Shown: positions 58,858-64,000 of the stretch, piece by piece
Position numbering within the stretch: position 1 is the first letter of the stretch
Layout of the letters: each line of letters begins with the position of its first letter
Source of the DNA: Streptomyces sp. NBC_00335
GTDB taxonomy: Bacteria > Actinomycetota > Actinomycetes > Streptomycetales > Streptomycetaceae
Direction: 5' to 3'
Length of the DNA stretch: 64,000 nt
NCBI RefSeq assembly: GCF_036127095.1
Contig: NZ_CP108006.1
Location: forward strand, 4,092,001-4,156,000
Translations under genes and position numbers: made by a program
The notes under the pieces: model-generated
Told to the model about the DNA's origin: nothing
Seen by the model: the letters and a program-made list of their open reading frames with translations, nothing else
The model's database searches: none

Positions 58858-60087
58858 ATGGATGGGTGGACGGCGCCGAGCTCCATCGAGCGCGAGCTGT
58901 ACGAGGCCAAGGCGCGCGGGGACTGGGCGGGATACATGGACGCCCTCGCCCGCAGCGAGCTGTTCCTGCCGCAATCCCGGGCCCAGGTCGACGCCGAGCC
59001 CGCGACGGCCCGCTTCCACCCCACCCCGGACCGGCGCTGCCTCGTCGTCCACACCCGCGGCATGCTGCCCGTCCCCGACCCGCACACCGTGTACCTGCCC
59101 AGGTCACTCGCCTGGTTCGCGAACGCCTGGGACTCCGCCGACCCGCCCCACCTCGCCGTGAACCCCGGCTCCCCCACCGAGGCCTACCTCACGACCACCC
59201 CCGCCGACCTCGCCCGCTGGCGCGCCCACTGGGACGCCGCGGCCCCGGTCTGGGGCCTCGCCCCCGGAGCCGTGCACTCCCTGCACGTCGGCGGCCCGCT
59301 GCACGGGCCGGTCGCGCACGGGCTCGCCGTCGGAGCCCATCTCGCCGTCACCAACGGTGAGTTCTGGAACGCCCTCGCCTACCACGGCGGCGGCTACGCC
59401 CGGGAACGCGAACGCCTCCGCCGGGACTGGGAGATCACCGATTCCGCGGGCTGGCACCAGGTCCTGCGCGGCCTGCTCTCCGCCGGAATGGTCAGCCCCG
59501 TCTGGGAGTTCGCGCTGCGCGTGCGCCGCCTCCTCGCCTCCGACTTCGCCGGCCCCGTCGACGCGGAGCACTGGCGGCACGCCGCGGCCACCGCCCTGCG
59601 CCGCAGCGCCGAGCGCGCGGCCGAACCGCAGCTCACCCCCGAGGGGGTCACCCCCGCCGCGCCCCGGCCCACCGCCGAGGTGGAGGGCGAGGTCGCGGGC
59701 GTACAGCGGCTGATCGGCCGGATCGCCCGCTACGAGCAGCGCTTCCGCGCCGACGGGCTGCTCCCCGAGGACGGCTGGGTCCGCTCCGTCGAGGGCTGGG
59801 ACCACGGCCGGGCCTCCCAGCTGGCCCGCTGGGGCCTCGGCGCCCGCTACGGCACCCTCGCCGAGGCCGAACGCGGCGTACTGGCCGCCGGGGCCGCGGC
59901 GCGCGGGGCCTACCGCTCGTGGGAGGAGTTCTCCGCGGGGTACGCGCTGGCGCGGTGCCTGCACTTCGACGAGGAGGAGTTCGGCGAGTGGTACGCGGGC
60001 TCCCTGGCCACCCACCTCACCCTGACCACCGACCCGGCGAGCCCCTGGCGCAACATCCCCTGGCGGGCACCCGAAGGAGCCGCATGA
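58858..60087 (+). CDS. SseB-like plus DUF1266 protein
   Basis: A 409-residue protein; ATG 58858 (MDGWTAPSSIERELYEAK) is preferred over GTG 58849. Residues 1-130 look like an SseB-type domain (ARSELFLPQ ... GRMLPVPDPHTVYLPRSLAWFANAW-like). Residues of about 300-400 match DUF1266: GWDHGRASQLARWGLGARYGTLAEAE and YRSWEEFSAGYALARCLHF. No membrane or signal segment. It is followed by a GNAT gene whose start overlaps its stop. Function unknown. Confidence 0.85.
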   Translation: MDGWTAPSSIERELYEAKARGDWAGYMDALARSELFLPQSRAQVDAEPATARFHPTPDRRCLVVHTRGMLPVPDPHTVYLPRSLAWFANAWDSADPPHLAVNPGSPTEAYLTTTPADLARWRAHWDAAAPVWGLAPGAVHSLHVGGPLHGPVAHGLAVGAHLAVTNGEFWNALAYHGGGYARERERLRRDWEITDSAGWHQVLRGLLSAGMVSPVWEFALRVRRLLASDFAGPVDAEHWRHAAATALRRSAERAAEPQLTPEGVTPAAPRPTAEVEGEVAGVQRLIGRIARYEQRFRADGLLPEDGWVRSVEGWDHGRASQLARWGLGARYGTLAEAERGVLAAGAAARGAYRSWEEFSAGYALARCLHFDEEEFGEWYAGSLATHLTLTTDPASPWRNIPWRAPEGAA

Positions 60088-60656
60088 CGCAGCAGGAAAC
60101 CCTCACGACGGAGCGCATGGACGGCCCGGCCGCGCTGCGGGCGGCGGACGCGTTCAGGCTGGTCTACGCCGAAGCGTTCGCGGAGCCTCCGCACAACGAG
60201 ACCGAGGAGGAAGTCGCCGACGCCTTCCTCCACTTCCCCGCACAGACCCGCAGGCCCGCCTTCCGCGCGGCCTTGGCCCGTACCCCTGACGGCGAGCCGG
60301 CCGGCGTGGCCTACGGCTGGACGCTCCAGCCCGACGCTGTGTGGTGGGACGAACTCACCAAGCCCGCGTCCGCCGCCATGCGGCGCGAGGACGGCCGCCG
60401 CACCTTCGGGCTCATCGAGCTCGCCGTGCGCGGGCCGTGGCGCGGACAGGGTGTCGCGCGGCGGCTGCACACGGCGCTGCTCGACGGCATCACGGCCGAG
60501 CGGGTGCTGCTGAAGGTCCACCAGGAGGCCGGGACGGCCTCGGCCGCCTACCGGTCGTGGGGGTACCGCAAGATCGGCGAGGCCCGGCCCCCGGGCGCGG
60601 ACGCGGGCGCGGACACGGACCTCCGTGACGTGATGCTGCTCGACCTGCGGCGCTGA
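60084..60656 (+). CDS. GNAT-family acetyltransferase
   Basis: A 190-residue protein starting at ATG 60084 with GAAGGAG just upstream; its ATGA overlaps the DUF1266-protein stop. The GNAT core is visible in FGLIELAVRGPWRGQGVARRLHTALLDGI (acetyl-CoA site RGQGVA) and ASAAYRSWGYRKIGEA. The substrate is unknown; coupling suggests it modifies a partner of the SseB/DUF1266 protein. Confidence 0.9.
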   Translation: MTQQETLTTERMDGPAALRAADAFRLVYAEAFAEPPHNETEEEVADAFLHFPAQTRRPAFRAALARTPDGEPAGVAYGWTLQPDAVWWDELTKPASAAMRREDGRRTFGLIELAVRGPWRGQGVARRLHTALLDGITAERVLLKVHQEAGTASAAYRSWGYRKIGEARPPGADAGADTDLRDVMLLDLRR

Positions 60657-60675
60657 GGGCGACCGCCCCCCACGG

Positions 60676-61920
60676 TCAGGCTCCCCTGGCGGCCTGACCG
60701 TGGCGCTCACCGCGGCGCTCGCCGCGGCTCCGCGGGAGCCGGGCGAGGGTAACCGCTCGGAGCAGCCATTCCACCGGGCCGTACCGGTACCTGGCCATCA
60801 GGTGCTTGCTGAGGACGAGTTGGGCCCCGTACAGGACGAGCGCGCCGAGTTCGACGACGGCCGCGCCGAGGCGGTCGTACAGGGCGAGGCCGTAGGCGGT
60901 GAAGACGAGGGCCATGACGAGGGACTGGCTCAGGTAGTTCGTCAGGGCCATCCGGCCGGCGGGAGCCAGGAGTACCGCCGCGCGACCGCCCCGGACCGTC
61001 TTCATGAAGAGGAGCATCCCGCAGACGTACGCGGCGGTGAGCGCGGGGGCCGTGACCATCCCCACGACCGAACCGAGCAAGCTCCACCGGGGACCGAGCA
61101 CGCCGCCGGCGGCCAGGGCCATGAAGATGCTGCCGGGCAGGCCCAGGGCGAGGCCGAGCAAGCAGATGCGGCGCATCCGGGCCGCGTACCGTCCCGTGTC
61201 GGCGAGGAGACGGCGCTTGCCGCAGTACAGGCCGGTCAGGAAGGCGGCCAGGACGAAGCCGCCCATCAGCAGCACGCCCAGGAACGCGTCGGGCAGCTGG
61301 CCGATGTTGGCCCGCACGACGGACGCCGGGTCGCCGCGGTACTCGGCAACCAGCGCCGCGAACTCCGGCGGAAGTGCGCCCAGTTCGGTCGCCTCGGCGT
61401 CCGACATGAACAAGGAGCCCAGGCCCAGGAAGAGCAGGAAGCCGCTCGCGCAGCCGTACACGACCCGGGCCGCGCGCAGGGCCGCCCCGGGCGAGCAGTT
61501 CCGTGCGGCGATCAGGACCAGGCCGAGCAGCGCGTAGGTCATGAGGATGTCGCCGGTGTACAGCAGTACGGCGTGCAGGAAGCCCAGGACGAACAGGCCC
61601 AGCGAGCGGCGCAGCATCCGGGGGACGGCGCTCGCGCCGTCGCGTGCGGCGGAGTCCTGCTGGAGGGTGAAGCTGTAGCCGAAGAGGAACGAGAACATCA
61701 GGTAGAACTTGCCGACCACCAGGGCCTGCACGACGCCCTCGACGGTCCGGTCGAGCATCGCCGCGTCCGGGTCGACGGTGCCGCCCGGGGCGTACGGGCT
61801 CGCCATCATCAGCGCGTTGACCAGCAGGATCCCCAGGAGCGCGAAGCCGCGCAGGGCGTCGACCTCCGGTATCCGCGTGGGCCGGTCGGTTCGTTCGTGC
61901 GCAGCAGCCGTTGCGGGCAC
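60676..61920 (-). CDS. DUF418 integral membrane protein
   Basis: A 414-residue protein starting at GTG 61920. About nine to ten helices are visible. The N-terminal pattern RIPEVDALRGFALLGILLVN is the hallmark of this acyltransferase-3-like/DUF418 family, and the C-terminus has GRMALTNYLSQSLVMALVF. Members are membrane proteins possibly modifying surface or exported molecules; the substrate is unknown. It follows the divergent EamA gene by 36 bp on the same strand. Confidence 0.92.
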   Translation of the reverse strand: MPATAAAHERTDRPTRIPEVDALRGFALLGILLVNALMMASPYAPGGTVDPDAAMLDRTVEGVVQALVVGKFYLMFSFLFGYSFTLQQDSAARDGASAVPRMLRRSLGLFVLGFLHAVLLYTGDILMTYALLGLVLIAARNCSPGAALRAARVVYGCASGFLLFLGLGSLFMSDAEATELGALPPEFAALVAEYRGDPASVVRANIGQLPDAFLGVLLMGGFVLAAFLTGLYCGKRRLLADTGRYAARMRRICLLGLALGLPGSIFMALAAGGVLGPRWSLLGSVVGMVTAPALTAAYVCGMLLFMKTVRGGRAAVLLAPAGRMALTNYLSQSLVMALVFTAYGLALYDRLGAAVVELGALVLYGAQLVLSKHLMARYRYGPVEWLLRAVTLARLPRSRGERRGERHGQAARGA

Positions 61921-61956
61921 CGCTTCCCCCCAGGTGGTCGTGCGTGTGTCGCGCCC

Positions 61957-62901
61957 CTACCGCGGATGCCCGCCGGTGGCCGCGGCCGGGGCGGTTCGGT
62001 CGTCCGGCCGGGGCTTGGAGCGCTTTCCTTCCGTGACGACCGTAGCCCGGCGGCGGGTCAGGGCCACGCCCAGGAGGACGACGGCCATGCCTGCGATCAC
62101 GCGCGGGCCGGGCTCCTCGCCGAGCACGAGCGCGCCCAGCAGGACCGAGACCACGGGCAGGAGGTAGCCGACGGTCGCGGCGTTGGTCGCGCCCTCGTCG
62201 GCGATGATCCGGTAGGTGAGGTAGAAGGTGACGCCGGTGGCGAAGACGCCGAGGACCACGACGGCCGGCAGCGGCGCCGCCTGGAGCCTCACCGCGGTCA
62301 GACCGCCGAAGGGCAGGGCCAGCGTCGTGAGCCCGGTGGCCGCGAGGAGTTGGGTGGTGGCGAGCGAGAGGGTGGGCACGCCCTTGCCGACGAGGTGGCG
62401 GCCCATGTAGGTGAAGGCGAAGGCGTAGCTCGCTGCGGCGCCCAGGATGGCGAGCGCTCCCCAGCCCACCTGCCCCGACCGCTGCCACGGGGCGAAGATC
62501 AGCGCGGTCCCGGCGAGCCCGACCAGCAGACCGGCCACCCTGATCGCGCGGGGGCGGCGCTCGGCACGGGTGACGAGCCCGATCAGCAGCGACCACAGCG
62601 GGGTCGTCGCGTTCAGCACGCCCGCGAGCCCCGAGTCGACGCTCTGCTGGCCCACGCTGAAGAGGGCGAACGGAAGCGCGTTGCAGAAGAAGGCCGCCAC
62701 CAGGACGTGGCCCCACACCACCCGGCCTGTGGGCAGCCGTTGGCGCGCGAACCGGCACGCCACCCCGAGGACGAGCGCGCCGAGCGCGCACCGGGCCAGG
62801 GTGACCTGGACCGGGGTCAGCCCCTCCAGGGCCAGGTCGATCCACAGGAACGTCGAGCCCCACAGGAGGGCGAGCACGCCGACGCGTCCGGCACTGATCA
62901 C
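61957..62901 (-). CDS. EamA-family (DMT) exporter
   Basis: A 314-residue protein starting at GTG 62901, with GAGGAG about 6-8 bases upstream. Ten helices in two EamA repeats (residues 5-135 and 140-285), with GSTFLWIDLALEGLTPVQVTLARCALGALVL in the first and YLLPVVSVLLGALVLGE in the second. These RhaT/YdcZ-like transporters usually export amino acids or metabolites. Divergent from a LysR regulator across 126 bp holding a likely operator, so LysR probably controls its expression. Confidence 0.92.
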   Translation of the reverse strand: MISAGRVGVLALLWGSTFLWIDLALEGLTPVQVTLARCALGALVLGVACRFARQRLPTGRVVWGHVLVAAFFCNALPFALFSVGQQSVDSGLAGVLNATTPLWSLLIGLVTRAERRPRAIRVAGLLVGLAGTALIFAPWQRSGQVGWGALAILGAAASYAFAFTYMGRHLVGKGVPTLSLATTQLLAATGLTTLALPFGGLTAVRLQAAPLPAVVVLGVFATGVTFYLTYRIIADEGATNAATVGYLLPVVSVLLGALVLGEEPGPRVIAGMAVVLLGVALTRRRATVVTEGKRSKPRPDDRTAPAAATGGHPR

Positions 62902-62997
62902 GGTTCTGCTCCTCGGGTGGCGGGTGGCGGGCCGCGGGATGGGGTCGCGGCTCCGTCCTCCCACGGTGTGGCACCCGATACGACAGGACAAGCAAAT

Positions 62998-63012
62998 GGT
63001 TCTGCATCAACC
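62998..63012. promoter_or_regulatory. LysR-type operator candidate
   Basis: GGTT-N7-AACC dyad (62998-63001 and 63009-63012), in the divergent interval 15 bp before the LysR start and 96 bp before the EamA start. The size fits LysR recognition sites. Confidence 0.5.
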
Positions 63013-63027
63013 GTTAACGTGTACTAC

Positions 63028-63984
63028 ATGCTCGATGTGCGAAGGATGCAGGTCCTGAGGGCGGTCGTCACCAGCGGATCGGTGACGGCCGCGGCGGCCC
63101 ACCTGGGGTACACGCCCTCCGCGGTCAGCCAGCAGGTGGCGGCCCTGGAGCGGCAGGCCGGCATCCCCCTGCTCGAACGCGTCGGGCGGGGCGTCCGGCC
63201 GACGGCGGCGGGCCGGCTGCTCGCCGACCACGCCGCCGTCATCAGCCGCAACGTCGCCGAGGCGGAGACCGCCCTGGCCGACCTCAGGGCCGGCCGCACC
63301 GGGCGGCTCGCCGTCCGCTACTTCGCCACGGCGGGCGCGGCCCTGGTGGCCCCCGCCCTCGCCGGACTGCGCCGCGAACACCCGGACGTGCGGGTCGACT
63401 TGCGGATGACCGACCCCGAGGACCCGCTGCTGGAGGTGGAGCAGGGCCGCGCGGACCTCGCCCTGGTCATCGCGCCCCGGACGCGGCCGCGCGAGGACGT
63501 GGAGCTGATCCACCTGCTCGACGACGCGTACGACGCGGTGCTCCCGGCCGGGCACCGGCTCGCGTCCGAGGAGACGATCGCCCTCGTGGAGCTCTCGGAC
63601 GAGCAGTGGGTCGGCAGCGAGCCGGCCGGCCCCTGCCTGGAGCCGGTCCTCGAAGCCTGCGCGGCGGCGGGCTTCAGCCCCGACTTCGTGGTGCAGAGCG
63701 AGGACTACCCGACGGCGCAGGGGTTCGTCGCGGCCGGGCTCGGCATCGGCCTGATGCCGCGCATGGGGCTGGGCCTCGGCCCGGGTCCCGGGGCCGGGGC
63801 CGGGGCGGGAACGGGCGCCGTGGCCCGCCATCCGGGGGTCGTCGTACGCCCGGTCCGCGATCCGCGCCCGACCAGGGCCGTCTACGCCGCGGTCCGCAAG
63901 GTCTCCATGGGCCGGCCGGCCGTACGCGCCCTGCTCGAAGCGCTCCGGCAGGGCTCGGCGCCCGCACAGGACCCCTCGGCCTGA
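63028..63984 (+). CDS. LysR-family transcriptional regulator
   Basis: A 318-residue regulator starting at ATG 63028 (MLDVRRMQVLRAVVTSG). The upstream sequence has no clear RBS, so it may be leaderless. HTH: SGSVTAAAAHLGYTPSAVSQQVAALERQAGIPLLERVGRGVRPT. The effector domain follows the LysR substrate-binding fold (RLAVRYFATAGAALVAPALAGLRREHPDV). A Gly/Pro-rich insertion (GLGPGPGAGAGAGTG) sits in the C-terminal half at about residues 248-265. It probably controls the divergent EamA exporter. Confidence 0.93.
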   Translation: MLDVRRMQVLRAVVTSGSVTAAAAHLGYTPSAVSQQVAALERQAGIPLLERVGRGVRPTAAGRLLADHAAVISRNVAEAETALADLRAGRTGRLAVRYFATAGAALVAPALAGLRREHPDVRVDLRMTDPEDPLLEVEQGRADLALVIAPRTRPREDVELIHLLDDAYDAVLPAGHRLASEETIALVELSDEQWVGSEPAGPCLEPVLEACAAAGFSPDFVVQSEDYPTAQGFVAAGLGIGLMPRMGLGLGPGPGAGAGAGTGAVARHPGVVVRPVRDPRPTRAVYAAVRKVSMGRPAVRALLEALRQGSAPAQDPSA

Positions 63985-64000
63985 GCCTCCCGGCCTCAGG

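Noticed and set aside
60700..63027. Long upstream extension of the LysR frame
   Set aside because: The region is antisense to the DUF418 and EamA genes. The LysR HTH begins at 63028.

Overview
The window looks like a stretch of Streptomyces chromosome. The base composition is very GC-rich with strong third-codon-position GC bias, GTG and TTG starts are common, and several gene families are typical of the genus: XRE/DUF5753 regulators paired with DUF397 proteins, SpoIIE-type phosphatases, FUSC and DUF418 membrane proteins, and many small secreted proteins. Two perfect copies of the 14-bp Streptomyces parS site (3620-3633 and 11348-11361) point to the central, origin-proximal part of the chromosome. 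The housekeeping genes aspS, a long acyl-CoA dehydrogenase and an M18 aminopeptidase fit a core region. No tRNA, rRNA, CRISPR array, insertion sequence or prophage was seen.

Layout. 1-2.0 kb: the 3' end of a ketoacyl-ACP synthase III-like gene and a Rossmann-fold protein, possibly the edge of a biosynthetic locus. 2.5-4.0 kb: a sortase-fold protein without catalytic residues and small proteins, with an intragenic parS. 4.3-8.8 kb: a RidA-like gene under an RsrR-like Rrf2 redox regulator, a membrane protein and a FUSC transporter. 8.8-9.3 kb: a nested intergenic repeat array. 9.3-11.4 kb: a lipoprotein and an orphan sensor kinase, then the second parS. 11.5-17.4 kb: a Tat-exported PhoX-type phosphatase with a PHO box, a vWA protein with a very long Ala/Glu/Pro linker, and aspS. 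17.5-25.7 kb: a PAS-GAF-SpoIIE-HATPase switch protein, a large secreted protein, an AI-2E-type permease and a TetR/imine-reductase pair. 26.0-28.4 kb: a divergent pirin and an FAD oxidoreductase behind an ECF41-type promoter. 28.5-31.1 kb: two small secreted proteins sharing an almost identical promoter and signal-peptide block, and a regulator.

31.1-33.4 kb and 57.1-58.8 kb each carry the same regulatory module: XRE/DUF5753 regulator, DUF397 protein and a divergent HATPase of the anti-sigma type, each beside an SseB-domain protein. Between them lie the acyl-CoA dehydrogenase, a double zinc-knuckle-like protein, the M18 peptidase, an NHL/thioredoxin protein, an ECF sigma factor with its probable membrane anti-sigma factor, several conserved proteins of unknown role, an omega-amidase-like hydrolase, an AraC regulator, a GntR/MFS operon, and a two-gene locus with a papain-fold protein and a chagasin-like inhibitor. 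A ProP-type osmolyte symporter, two proteins of unknown function (one frameshifted at a GGCC repeat) and an LPV-repeat secreted protein follow. The window ends with acetyltransferases, an SseB/DUF1266 protein, a DUF418 membrane protein and a divergent EamA exporter/LysR pair.

Most notable are: a papain-fold protein whose nucleophile position is Gly, fused to about six propeller-like repeats and followed by a chagasin-like gene; the two regulatory modules; the 187-bp duplicated promoter/signal-peptide cassette; the catalytically empty sortase-fold protein; and several well-defined candidate regulatory sites.
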